Positions 25,308 through 33,117 of a stretch of 43,028 nucleotides of DNA are shown piece by piece (positions within the stretch are counted from its first letter, which is position 1; each line of letters starts with the position of its first letter). The notes under the pieces are model-generated. The model was given only the letters and a program-made list of their open reading frames with translations. It was not told the DNA's origin and did no database searches. This DNA comes from Mangrovicoccus sp. HB161399 (GTDB lineage Bacteria > Pseudomonadota > Alphaproteobacteria > Rhodobacterales > Rhodobacteraceae), in contig NZ_JAATVU010000051.1 in the NCBI RefSeq assembly GCF_013184745.1, positions 1 to 43,028 of the forward strand, written 5' to 3'. The position numbers were made by a program, and so were the translations under genes.

Positions 25308-25970
25308 ATGGCATACAATATCTACAAATCCCAGTTCCGCCAGCTTTCGCCCGAACGGCTGGAAGCCTGGTCGAAGGTCAACACCGCTTCGGCCTCCGAC
25401 ATGATGAACCGCGGCCAGGCGATGGGCCATGACATCAAGCCGCTCGACCGTTCCATGCGGATCTGCGGCCAGGCCCGCACCGTGCGCGCGATCCATGCCG
25501 ACAACTCGATCATCCACTACGCCAATTCCTATGCCCGTCCGGGCGAGGTCGTGGTGGCCGAGGCCGGCGGCAATTGCGAGGTCGCCATGTTCGGCGGCGT
25601 CACCGCTCTGGAAGGCATCAAGCGCGGCCTCGGCGGGCTCGTCATCGACGGCGCGGTGCGCGACATCAAGGAAGCCATCGACCTGGGCTATCCGATCTTC
25701 TGCAAGGGCGTGACGCCGAAGGGCCCGCACAAGGCCTTCGGCGGCGAGATGGACATCCCGATCGCCTGCGGCGGGCTCGCGGTGAAGCCCGGCGACCTGA
25801 TCCTGGGCGACATGGACGGCATCACCGTCGTGCCGCTGGAATGGGAAGAGGAGGTCTTCGCCAAGGTCACCGAGTTCCGCAAGACCGAGGATTACTGGCT
25901 GACCATCTTCGAGGGGCCGAAGACGCTCTACGAAGTGCTCAACATCCCCGAGCCGACCTTCATCGACTGA
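25308..25970 (+). CDS. RraA-like aldolase (4-hydroxy-4-methyl-2-oxoglutarate / oxalocitramalate aldolase family)
   Basis: A 220-residue protein of the RraA fold. Members of this size with the motif GGLVIDGAVRDIKEA are usually class II pyruvate aldolases that also decarboxylate oxaloacetate. VVAEAGGNCEVAMFGG and VKPGDLILGDMDGITVVP are also conserved. It could cleave a 4-hydroxy-2-oxo acid from a ring-fission pathway to give pyruvate. A GAGGA ribosome site lies nine bases after the beta-subunit stop. The RNase E inhibitor RraA shares the fold, but the operon argues for catabolism. Confidence 0.88.
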   Translation: MAYNIYKSQFRQLSPERLEAWSKVNTASASDMMNRGQAMGHDIKPLDRSMRICGQARTVRAIHADNSIIHYANSYARPGEVVVAEAGGNCEVAMFGGVTALEGIKRGLGGLVIDGAVRDIKEAIDLGYPIFCKGVTPKGPHKAFGGEMDIPIACGGLAVKPGDLILGDMDGITVVPLEWEEEVFAKVTEFRKTEDYWLTIFEGPKTLYEVLNIPEPTFID

Positions 25971-25989
25971 CGACCAAGGACCAAGATAC

Positions 25990-26394
25990 ATGAACATCGC
26001 CTATATCGATCCGCCGGGCTCGGTCCCGGCCCAGGGGCTCTATACCTCGGTCGGCCATCTCGAAGGTTCCGCCTACCGCTTCGTCGCGGGCCAGCTTTCG
26101 GTCAACGCGGCCGGCGACATCGTCGGCGCGGACGACTTCGACGCGCAGTTCGACCAGGTCTTCGGCAATCTCGAAGGCGTCATCAAGGGCCTGGGCGGTT
26201 CGATGGCCTCGGTGGTCAAGTTCACCACCTTCGTCACCTCGCGCGACTGCATCGACCCCTTCATGAAGAAGCGCGCCGCGGATTTCCCGAAATGGTATCC
26301 GTCGGGCATCTTCCCGCCGAACACCCTGCTGATCGTGCAGGGGCTGGTGAAGCCCGAGTTCATGCTCGAGGTGGAAGCCGTCGTGGCGATATGA
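25990..26394 (+). CDS. Rid (YjgF/YER057c/UK114) family protein without the usual catalytic arginine
   Basis: A 134-residue protein of the trimeric Rid family. Classic RidA hydrolyses enamines and imines, and pathway-specific relatives deaminate aminomuconate-type compounds. The body is typical (YRFVAGQLSVNAAGDIVG, FGNLEGVIKGLGGSMASVVKFTTFVTS). The segment that normally reads like PARSTVEV, with the substrate-binding arginine, here reads PPNTLLIVQGL. A general deaminase role is therefore doubtful, and it may bind or transform another pathway intermediate. It lies between the RraA-type and GntR genes with short gaps and an AAGGA ribosome site. Confidence 0.88.
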   Translation: MNIAYIDPPGSVPAQGLYTSVGHLEGSAYRFVAGQLSVNAAGDIVGADDFDAQFDQVFGNLEGVIKGLGGSMASVVKFTTFVTSRDCIDPFMKKRAADFPKWYPSGIFPPNTLLIVQGLVKPEFMLEVEAVVAI

Positions 26395-26400
26395 CAGGCA

Positions 26401-26432
26401 GGGACGGGGGGTTGTTCCCGACGCCCCGTCCC
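26401..26432 (+). terminator. Hairpin between the Rid and GntR genes
   Basis: GGGACGGGG and CCCCGTCCC form a 9-bp stem with a 14-base loop, 7 bases after the Rid stop and about 30 bases before the GntR ATG. It may partly end the oxygenase transcript or set the level of regulator expression. Confidence 0.5.
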
Positions 26433-26461
26433 TCGTCGAAAACCTGACCGCCGGAGGCCCC

Positions 26462-27139
26462 ATGGACGGAAACCAGCTTGTCGCAGGCACGCTCTACCGC
26501 GAGATCCGCGAGCGGATCCTCTCCGGGCAGTACGCCCCGGGATCGGTGCTGCGCCAGGAGGACATCGCGCGCCAGTTCGAGACCAGCCGCGTGCCGCTGC
26601 GCGAGGCCTTCTCGAAGCTGGAGGCCGAGGGCTTCCTGATCCTGCGGCCGCGCCGCGGCTATGCGGTGATCTCGCTGGAGCCCGAGGAGATCGCCGAGAT
26701 CTTCGACCTGCGCACGGTGATCGAGGGCCATGCCGGCCAGATCGCCACGCGGATGCAGAAGCCCGGCGATGCCGAGGCGCTGGAGGCGCTGCTGGCGGAG
26801 ATGGCGGAAACCAACCCGCTGGAGCAGGAGGGGATGACGCGCTGGTGCGAGCTGAACCGCGCCTTCCACGAGCGCATCCTCGAATGCTGCAACCGGCCGC
26901 GGCTCCAGCGGATCGCGCTGCAGCTGCGCGACCAGGTCGAACCCTATGTCCGGGTGGAGCTCGCCGTCACCGGCGATGTCGCCGAGGCCACGCGCGATCA
27001 CGAGGAGATCGTCTCGGCCTTCCGCTCCGGCGATGCCGAGCTCGTCGGAGAGCTCTGCGCCGTTCATTGCAGCCGCACCGCAAGGCGGCTTCTCGACAAA
27101 CTCAGAGCCCCCGCGCTCACGGCAGACGAGGACAGATGA
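26462..27139 (+). CDS. GntR family regulator, FCD (FadR C-terminal) type
   Basis: A 225-residue regulator. The N-terminal winged helix runs from LYREIRERILSGQYAPGSVLRQEDIA through FETSRVPLREAFSKLEAEGFLILRPRRGY. The C-terminal FCD domain shows EIFDLRTVIEGHA, LNRAFHERILE, DHEEIVSAF and CAVHCSRTARRLL, which carry the histidines of the usual metal and ligand site. The first acidic metal ligand seems to be an asparagine. A GGAGG ribosome site precedes the ATG. It sits inside the oxygenase operon and is the best candidate to bind the TTTTGTATTCAAAA-like sites at 12568, 12714, 23321 and 23434, releasing them when a pathway acid is present. Confidence 0.93.
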   Translation: MDGNQLVAGTLYREIRERILSGQYAPGSVLRQEDIARQFETSRVPLREAFSKLEAEGFLILRPRRGYAVISLEPEEIAEIFDLRTVIEGHAGQIATRMQKPGDAEALEALLAEMAETNPLEQEGMTRWCELNRAFHERILECCNRPRLQRIALQLRDQVEPYVRVELAVTGDVAEATRDHEEIVSAFRSGDAELVGELCAVHCSRTARRLLDKLRAPALTADEDR

Positions 27140-27140
27140 G

Positions 27141-27458
27141 ATGACACAGACAAGCGAAATGGTGAAGGTGCTCGACAGCGCCGCGCTGGAAGAGGGCGGC
27201 ATGACCTCCGTCACTGTCGGCGAGGAAGAGGTCGCGCTCTACCGGGTGGAAGGGGTGGTCTACGCGACCTCCAACATCTGCTCGCACGCCTATGCCATCA
27301 TGACCGAGGGCTACCTGGACGGCGACTGCATCGAATGCCCGCTGCACCAGGCGCTGTTCTCGATCAAGACCGGGGAACCGGTCGACGCGCCCACCGACGT
27401 GCCGCTGCCGGTCTTCGCGACCGAGGAACGCGACGGCGCCATCTACGTCAGGGCCTGA
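27141..27458 (+). CDS. Rieske [2Fe-2S] ferredoxin of the oxygenase system
   Basis: A 105-residue small electron carrier. The cluster ligands are C47 and H49 (NICSHAYAIM) and C66 and H69 (IECPLHQALFS). The spacing of 17 residues between the two pairs is as expected. The start at 27141 lies just after the GntR stop and gives the usual ferredoxin length; a longer in-frame opening extends back into the GntR gene. It should carry electrons from the reductase (22420) to the oxygenase (23512). Confidence 0.93.
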   Translation: MTQTSEMVKVLDSAALEEGGMTSVTVGEEEVALYRVEGVVYATSNICSHAYAIMTEGYLDGDCIECPLHQALFSIKTGEPVDAPTDVPLPVFATEERDGAIYVRA

Positions 27459-27503
27459 TCCGGCTCCCGCCTGAGGGACACGGACACCCCTGCTTCCGCA
27501 CTG

Positions 27504-27521
27504 TGCGGCGCATCCGCCGCA
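27504..27521 (+). other. Small hairpin in the leader before the NMT1-type binding protein
   Basis: TGCGGC and GCCGCA form a 6-bp stem with a 6-base loop, in the 206-base gap between the ferredoxin and the binding protein. The gap holds no other gene that I can support. Confidence 0.25.
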
Positions 27522-27664
27522 GGAGACCTCCCGGCCGCATTTCCCCGATGCGGACGAGGGGACCGGCTTGCCCATGCCCAGGGCAGGCCGGAGCCGAAGG
27601 CCCGCCAAGAGGCCGGAACCGGGACGAAGTCCCACAATGCCACCTCCAACAGGGAAGCCGCGAC

Positions 27665-28738
27665 ATGAATGCAACCTTTCTGAAATCCCGCCTCGCCGGC
27701 ACCGCTGCCGGGATCGCGCTGGCCACGATGGCCGCTCTGCCGCTTTCGGCCGCCGATCTCGACGACGTCACCTTCGCGCTGCCGAGCTCCACCGTCCTGC
27801 CCTATCACGGGTTCATCTTCCTCGGCATTCCCGCCGGGTTCTACGAGGATCTCGGCCTCGACGCCGATGTCGAGCGCATCCAGGGCTCCGCCGCCGCCGT
27901 CCAGCTTGTGGCCTCGGGCGATGTCGACATGGCGCATATCGGCCTTTCCGCGCTGATCGCCGCCAAGAAGAGCCAGCCCGACCTGCCGGTCAAGGCGGTC
28001 TTCCTGCAGGACATCGCGCCGATCTATTCCATCGCCATCCCGAAGGGCACCGGCATTTCCAGCCCGGCCGACCTGAAGGGCAAGAAGCTGGGCGTCCTCA
28101 GCCTCTCCTCCGGCGCGGTGCCGTGGGCCAAGGCATATCTCGCCAAGGAAGGCCTGTCCGAGGATGACTACGAGATCGTCGCCATCGGCTCGGGCGCGCA
28201 GGCCTATTCGCTGCTGAAATCCGGCGAGGTCGACGCGATCAGCTTCTCCCGCGGCCTTTCGGCGGCGCTGGAGATCCTCGGCGCCGATTTCGAGTACTAC
28301 GCCCCGGACGAGCCCTCGGGCGTGATCGTCGCCAACACGGATTTCCTCGCCGAGCATCCCGACATCGCCACCCGCGCGCTGGAAGGCGTGGTGCTGAACC
28401 AGACCTTCATGGAGATCAACCCCGAAGCGGCCACCCGCTATTTCTGGGACTACGTGTCCAAGCCCGCGGGCATTTCCGAGGAAGAGGCGCTGAAGCAGGG
28501 CGTGACCTACATCACCCGCACCGCGGCGATCTGGAAGGACTACCAGGACACGTCGCGCGACTGGGGCAGGATGACCGACGGGACCTGGACCGGGCTGATG
28601 GAGTTCGGTCCGATCGCGGCGAGCTTCGACAACGAGGATGCGCTCGGCGATTTCGTCGCCTCGCTCTACACCAACGAGCTGATCGACGGCGTCAACGAGG
28701 TCGACCTGTCCATCGCCGAGAAGGCAGCGGCGGAATGA
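27665..28738 (+). CDS. ABC transporter solute-binding protein, NMT1/SsuA type
   Basis: A 357-residue periplasmic protein with a signal peptide (MNATFLKSRLAGTAAGIALATMAALPLSAA). The mature protein has the NMT1/THI5-like pattern, including GIPAGFYEDLGLDADVERIQGSAAAVQLVASGDVDMAHIG. Relatives bind sulfonates, nitrate, pyrimidine precursors or aromatic acids. Given the operon, an aromatic or related acid is the best guess. The ATG at 27665 has AGGGA upstream. The stop overlaps the ATPase start (ATGA). Confidence 0.92.
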   Translation: MNATFLKSRLAGTAAGIALATMAALPLSAADLDDVTFALPSSTVLPYHGFIFLGIPAGFYEDLGLDADVERIQGSAAAVQLVASGDVDMAHIGLSALIAAKKSQPDLPVKAVFLQDIAPIYSIAIPKGTGISSPADLKGKKLGVLSLSSGAVPWAKAYLAKEGLSEDDYEIVAIGSGAQAYSLLKSGEVDAISFSRGLSAALEILGADFEYYAPDEPSGVIVANTDFLAEHPDIATRALEGVVLNQTFMEINPEAATRYFWDYVSKPAGISEEEALKQGVTYITRTAAIWKDYQDTSRDWGRMTDGTWTGLMEFGPIAASFDNEDALGDFVASLYTNELIDGVNEVDLSIAEKAAAE

Positions 28739-29559
28739 GGGGCGCGGCCATGCTCAAGGCCGTCCCCGATGCCGGTTCCCCCATGGGGGACCGGTCGATC
28801 CGGCTGGAGGACATCCGCCTGACCTATGGCAGCCGCGAGGCCGGGGTCACGGCGATCGAGGATTTCAGCTGCGACATCGCCGAGGGCGAGTTCGTCACCA
28901 TCGTCGGCCCGTCCGGCTGCGGCAAGTCGAGCCTGCTGCGCCTGCTGATGGGGCTGCAGAAGCCGACGGAAGGCAAGGTGCTGCACGGCGGCAAGCCGGT
29001 CGAGAAGCCGACCCGCGATTTCGGCATGGTCTTCCAGGCGCCGGTGCTGCTGCCGTGGCGCAACATCCGCGAGAACGTCGCCATGCCGGCCCGTGTCGCG
29101 GGCGAGGACATGAAGGCGGCGCGCGCGCGTGCCGACGAACTGCTGGAGACCGTCGGGCTGAAGGGATTCGGCGACCGCTACCCCTGGGAGCTGTCGGGCG
29201 GCATGCAGCAGCGCGCAGGCATCGCGCGGTCGCTGCTGCACGATCCCGACACGCTGCTGATGGACGAACCCTTCGCCGCGCTCGACGCGCTGACGCGCGA
29301 GAAGATGATGTTCGAGCTGCAGTCGATCTGGATGCGCCAGCAGAAGACGGTCGTCTTCGTCACCCACGGGATTTCCGAGGCGGTGTTCCTGTCGACCAAG
29401 ATCGTGGTGATGACCGGACGGCCCGGCAAGGTGCTGAAGGTCATCGACAACCCGCTGCCGCGCCCGCGGAAGCTCGAACACATGGCCAGCGACACCTTCG
29501 CCGAGCTGACCGTCGAACTGCGCCGCCTGCTCGGCGCGTCGGACATGGGAGACCACTGA
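28735..29559 (+). CDS. ABC transporter ATP-binding protein, SsuB/TauB type
   Basis: A 274-residue ATPase with Walker A GPSGCGKSS, Q-loop FQAPVLLPWRNI, signature LSGGMQQRAGIARSL, Walker B LLMDEPFAALD and the switch histidine in VTHGISEAVFL. The Q-loop sequence is typical of nitrate/sulfonate/taurine importers. The ATG at 28735 overlaps the preceding stop. An ATG at 28750 is possible but has a poorer ribosome context. It energises the permease that follows. Confidence 0.94.
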   Translation: MRGAAMLKAVPDAGSPMGDRSIRLEDIRLTYGSREAGVTAIEDFSCDIAEGEFVTIVGPSGCGKSSLLRLLMGLQKPTEGKVLHGGKPVEKPTRDFGMVFQAPVLLPWRNIRENVAMPARVAGEDMKAARARADELLETVGLKGFGDRYPWELSGGMQQRAGIARSLLHDPDTLLMDEPFAALDALTREKMMFELQSIWMRQQKTVVFVTHGISEAVFLSTKIVVMTGRPGKVLKVIDNPLPRPRKLEHMASDTFAELTVELRRLLGASDMGDH

Positions 29560-29560
29560 G

Positions 29561-30364
29561 ATGCCTGCCGACCACGCCGCCAATCCGCCCGCCCCGGTCT
29601 TTCCGCCGCGGCTTGCCCACTGGATCCGCTACCGCAGCCAGTACCTGATCCCTGCCGCCGTGCTGATCGCGGTCTGGTGGCTCTCCGTCGCGATCTTCGA
29701 CGTGCCGGGCTATGTCCTGCCCGATCCCGCCTCGGTGGTCCGCGCGCTGGCGAACGGCCTTGCCTCCGGCGACTATGTCGAGGCCGCGGCGGCCACGACC
29801 GGATCGATCCTGGGCGGCTTCGCCGCCGGCACAGCGATCGGCATGACGCTGGCCATCGTCATGGTGCTCTGGCCGGTGCTCGACCGGCTGGTCTTTCCCT
29901 ACATCGTCGCGCTGCAATCGATGCCGAAGATCGCCATCGCGCCGCTGATGATCGTCTGGTTCGGCTTCGGCTACGGTGCCAAGGTCGCCATCGTCGCCAT
30001 GGTCGCCGCTTTCCCGGTGCTGGTGAACATGCTGGCAGGGCTGCGCGCCACCGAACACGAGCGCATCGAGCTGATGCGCGCGCTGGCCGCCTCGCGCCTG
30101 CAGATCCTGACCCAGGTGCTGATCCCCTCGGCGCTGCCCTATCTCTTCGCCGGCCTCTCGGCCGCGCTGGTCCTGTCGGTGACGGGCGCCATCGTCGGCG
30201 CGCGGAAGGGCATCGGCGTGCTGATCCTGCAGGCGAACTATGCACTCGACCTCGCCTCGGTCTTCGCGCTGCTGCTGCTGCTCGGCGGGATCTCCGCGGT
30301 GCTCAACCTGATCCTGCGCATGATCGGCGCCCGCGTCGTCTTCTGGACGCAGCGCAAGAGATAA
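29561..30364 (+). CDS. ABC transporter permease, SsuC/TauC type
   Basis: A 267-residue permease with about six membrane helices. The ATPase-contacting loop reads ELMRALAASRLQILTQVLIPSALPYL. SMPKIAIAPLMIVWFGFGYGAK is typical of the family. It begins one base after the ATPase stop with GGAGA upstream. It completes an importer with the two preceding genes. Confidence 0.94.
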   Translation: MPADHAANPPAPVFPPRLAHWIRYRSQYLIPAAVLIAVWWLSVAIFDVPGYVLPDPASVVRALANGLASGDYVEAAAATTGSILGGFAAGTAIGMTLAIVMVLWPVLDRLVFPYIVALQSMPKIAIAPLMIVWFGFGYGAKVAIVAMVAAFPVLVNMLAGLRATEHERIELMRALAASRLQILTQVLIPSALPYLFAGLSAALVLSVTGAIVGARKGIGVLILQANYALDLASVFALLLLLGGISAVLNLILRMIGARVVFWTQRKR

Positions 30365-30388
30365 CTTCCAAGAAACGGACCCGAGACA

Positions 30389-31183
30389 ATGCCTCTCAAC
30401 GACTTCACCAACCCGCTCCGGCCAAAGCTGCAGGGAACCGATCCCTGCAAGGGACTCTGGGTCACGATGGACTGCGCCACCGTGACCGAGCTTGCCGCCG
30501 AGCTGGGGCTCGACTGGGTCACGCTCGACATGGAGCACGGCAACCTCGACTACAAGGACGTCACCGAGCACCTGCGCGCCGCCAAGGGCAGCGACACCGC
30601 CGTGCTGGTCCGCGTCCCTGCGATCACCGTCGACGCGATCAAGCGCGCGCTGGATCTCGGCGCCGACGGCGTGCTGCTGCCGCTGGTGCGCACCGCCGAG
30701 GATCTTGAGCTGGGCATGCAGTTCGGCCGCTACCCGCCGCGCGGCCAGCGCGGCATCGGCGGCGAGCGCTCGCTGCGCTGGGGGCTGAAGCTGCAGGAAT
30801 ACCTCGCCCTGGCCAATCAGGAATGCATGGTCATCCCGCTGATCGAGCTGGGCGATGCGGTCGACAACATCGACGGCATCCTCGAGGTCGAGGGCCTGGA
30901 GGCCGTGTTCCTCGGCCCGGCGGACCTGTCCTCCAGCCGCGGCTATCTCGGCGAATGGGAAGGCCCCGGCGTCGCGGAGGAGATCCTGACCGTGCTGGAG
31001 AAGGCCGGCAGGAAGGGCATCGCCTCGGGCATCATGGCGATGGACAATGCCGACCTGATGAAGCGGCTGGAGCAGGGCTTCCGCATGGTCGGGCTGGGCT
31101 CCGACGTGGGCATGATGTCCCGCCAGCTGCGGCCGATGCTGGCCGAGATGGGCGGCCGCCGCTTCGAGAAGCGCTGGTTCTGA
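30389..31183 (+). CDS. HpcH/HpaI family class II aldolase
   Basis: A 264-residue TIM-barrel enzyme that should split a 4-hydroxy-2-oxo acid into pyruvate and an aldehyde. The catalytic histidine is in LDMEHGNLDY. Metal ligands are the glutamate of VIPLIELGDAVDNI and the aspartate of LGPADLSSSRGY. RVPAITVDAIKRALDLGADGVLLP is also conserved. The final barrel strand reads GFRMVGLGSDVGMM. It is the last gene of the oxygenase operon, followed by a strong hairpin. With the RraA-type enzyme at 25308, the operon encodes two unrelated pyruvate-type aldolases. Confidence 0.92.
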   Translation: MPLNDFTNPLRPKLQGTDPCKGLWVTMDCATVTELAAELGLDWVTLDMEHGNLDYKDVTEHLRAAKGSDTAVLVRVPAITVDAIKRALDLGADGVLLPLVRTAEDLELGMQFGRYPPRGQRGIGGERSLRWGLKLQEYLALANQECMVIPLIELGDAVDNIDGILEVEGLEAVFLGPADLSSSRGYLGEWEGPGVAEEILTVLEKAGRKGIASGIMAMDNADLMKRLEQGFRMVGLGSDVGMMSRQLRPMLAEMGGRRFEKRWF

Positions 31184-31225
31184 TCCGCCTCCGGCCGCCG
31201 CGGCCGGTTCCCCGACGACTGCAGG

Positions 31226-31256
31226 ACGGGCTCCCCAGGACACTGGCGGAGCCCGT
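31226..31256 (+). terminator. Terminator hairpin of the oxygenase operon
   Basis: ACGGGCTCC pairs with GGAGCCCGT (9 bp), and inside the loop CCAG pairs with CTGG around GACA, giving one long stem. It lies 43 bases after the aldolase stop. There is no clear T tract. Confidence 0.6.
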
Positions 31257-31552
31257 TGCGCCATCTGCGCTCCGCGCGGAACGCAGCCCGCAGGGCGGCT
31301 GCGGCTGAAGAGATTTCCTCAAAATTGCGGTGCCCGCACTGTGCGCCCGGCTGTAACCTTCAGGACGGAGGAGCGGGAACCTGGCCTGAGGGCAGGGGGG
31401 AGACAATCACCATCGGTCCGTCCGTGCCTGCGGGCATGGCGGCGCCGCGCCGGCTTCCGGCAGCATCCCCTGCACGCTGCGCTTCGTCCCCGCGGCCCGG
31501 CCGCGCGCCGTGCCGCTCTCCGCCATGTTGTACAGCAAGTGGACAAGGGTAG
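31257..31552. other. Intergenic region before the sugar-type porter
   Basis: About 300 bases with no supported gene. It should hold the promoter of the porter gene and perhaps a site for the LacI protein encoded at 33118, but I do not see a convincing palindrome or -35/-10 pair. Confidence 0.4.
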
Positions 31553-32962
31553 ATGCTTGAACAGACCATGACGACCGAAACGCCGCTCGACACCGAGGGG
31601 GACCACGCGCGGCGGCTGAACCTGATCACCGTGATCGCCTGCCTCGGCGGGCTGCTCTTCGGCTACGACACCGGCGTGATCAACGGCGCGCTCGAGCCGA
31701 TGAAGGCCGATCTCGGCATGTCTCCGGCGATCGAGGGATTCGTCGTCTCCATCCTGATCTTCGCCGCGGCCATCGGCGCAGTTCTGGGCGGACGGCTCGC
31801 GGATGCCCATGGGCGGCGCCACAACATCCTGCTGCTGTCGCTGCTGTTCATCGCGGGCACGCTGGGCTGCGTCTTCGCGCCAAGCTGGCAGGTGCTGGCG
31901 CTGTTCCGCGCGGTGCTGGGCCTGGCCGTCGGCGGCGCCTCGGCGATCGTGCCGATCTACCTGGCCGAGGTCTCGCCGCACGAGCGCCGCGGCAGCCTGG
32001 TCACCCGCAACGAGGTGATGATCGTCAGCGGCCAGTTCGCGGCCTTCGTGATCAACGCGCTGATCTATTCGTTCTGGGGCGGGCACGAGGATGTCTGGCG
32101 CTGGATGCTGGCGATCGCCGTGCTGCCGGCCATCGCGCTGATGATCGGCATGCTGCGCATGCCCGAAAGCCCGCGCTGGCTGAGCATGCAGGACCGCAAC
32201 GACGAGGCGCTGGAGGTGCTGCAGCAGGTGCGCAGCCCGGAACGCGCCGTGGCGGAGATGAGGGAGGTCCGCGAGATGGCCGCCATCGACCGCCAGGATC
32301 CCTCGACCATCCTCGCCGACCTGGCCCAGCCCTGGGTCAAGCGGCTGATCTGGATCGGCATCGCGCTCGGCGTGTTCATGCAGCTGACCGGCATCAACTC
32401 GATCATGTATTACGGCTCGCAGCTCCTGCAGGATGCCGGCTTCTCCAGCCGCGCGGCAGTGATCGGCAACACGCTCTACGGCCTTGCCAGCCTCGCCGGG
32501 ATCCTCGGCGGCATCATGCTGATCAACAGGCTCGACCGGCGCACCATGCTCATCGGCGGCTTCGTGCTGACCACGGTCTTCCACCTTCTCGTCGGGCTCT
32601 CGGCCTATTTCATGCCTGACGTGGCGGCCAAGCCCTGGGTGATCCTGTGCTTCACGGTGCTCTTCGTGCTGGCCATGCAGGGCACGATCGGGCCGCTGGT
32701 CTGGCTGATCCTGGCCGAGATGTTCCCGCTGCGCGTCCGAAGCTTCGCCATGGGGATCAGCGTCTTCGCGCTGTGGATCACCAATGCCACCGTGGCCTTC
32801 GCCTTTCCGCCGCTGGTGGCGGCCGTGGGCATCGGCGCGACGTTCTTCGGCTTCGCGGTGCTCGGCGTCATTGCCATCGCCTTCATGGCGGCGCTGGTGC
32901 CCGAGACCCGCGGCAAGACGCTGGAGGAGTTCGAGCAGGAGATGCAGGCACGGATGTCCTGA
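31553..32962 (+). CDS. MFS sugar porter family transporter
   Basis: A 469-residue 12-helix porter. Family motifs are present in order: GGLLFGYDTGVINGAL, GGRLADAHGRRHNI, VSPHERRGSLVTRNEV, PESPRWLSMQDR, QLTGINSIMYYGSQLL and PETRGKTLEEFEQE. It likely imports a sugar or polyol by proton symport. Myo-inositol and hexose porters share these motifs, so I do not name the substrate. AAGGG precedes the ATG at 31553; an ATG at 31568 lacks one. A LacI regulator follows, and together they form a small unit separate from the oxygenase operon. Confidence 0.93.
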   Translation: MLEQTMTTETPLDTEGDHARRLNLITVIACLGGLLFGYDTGVINGALEPMKADLGMSPAIEGFVVSILIFAAAIGAVLGGRLADAHGRRHNILLLSLLFIAGTLGCVFAPSWQVLALFRAVLGLAVGGASAIVPIYLAEVSPHERRGSLVTRNEVMIVSGQFAAFVINALIYSFWGGHEDVWRWMLAIAVLPAIALMIGMLRMPESPRWLSMQDRNDEALEVLQQVRSPERAVAEMREVREMAAIDRQDPSTILADLAQPWVKRLIWIGIALGVFMQLTGINSIMYYGSQLLQDAGFSSRAAVIGNTLYGLASLAGILGGIMLINRLDRRTMLIGGFVLTTVFHLLVGLSAYFMPDVAAKPWVILCFTVLFVLAMQGTIGPLVWLILAEMFPLRVRSFAMGISVFALWITNATVAFAFPPLVAAVGIGATFFGFAVLGVIAIAFMAALVPETRGKTLEEFEQEMQARMS

Positions 32963-33008
32963 CGGAGGTTCCGGCGCGGTCCCGCAGCGGGGCCGCCATT
33001 GCGCCGCG

Positions 33009-33032
33009 GGGGCCGGGGGAAACTCCGGCCCC
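33009..33032 (+). terminator. Hairpin after the sugar porter gene
   Basis: GGGGCCGG and CCGGCCCC form an 8-bp stem with an 8-base loop, 47 bases after the porter stop and before the LacI gene. Confidence 0.5.
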
Positions 33033-33117
33033 TTCCATGCTTGAGCGGGTCCGCGCGGGGTGCTAGCGAACCGCGCAGCGGAGGACCTGGGAGAGCTTTC
33101 CCCGCGATGGAGGGGCA

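Noticed and set aside
24758-25432. A 224-codon plus-strand frame overlapping the Rieske beta subunit
   Set aside because: The beta subunit frame at 24780-25298 has the family sequence and coupled start; the other frame is an arginine-rich shadow.
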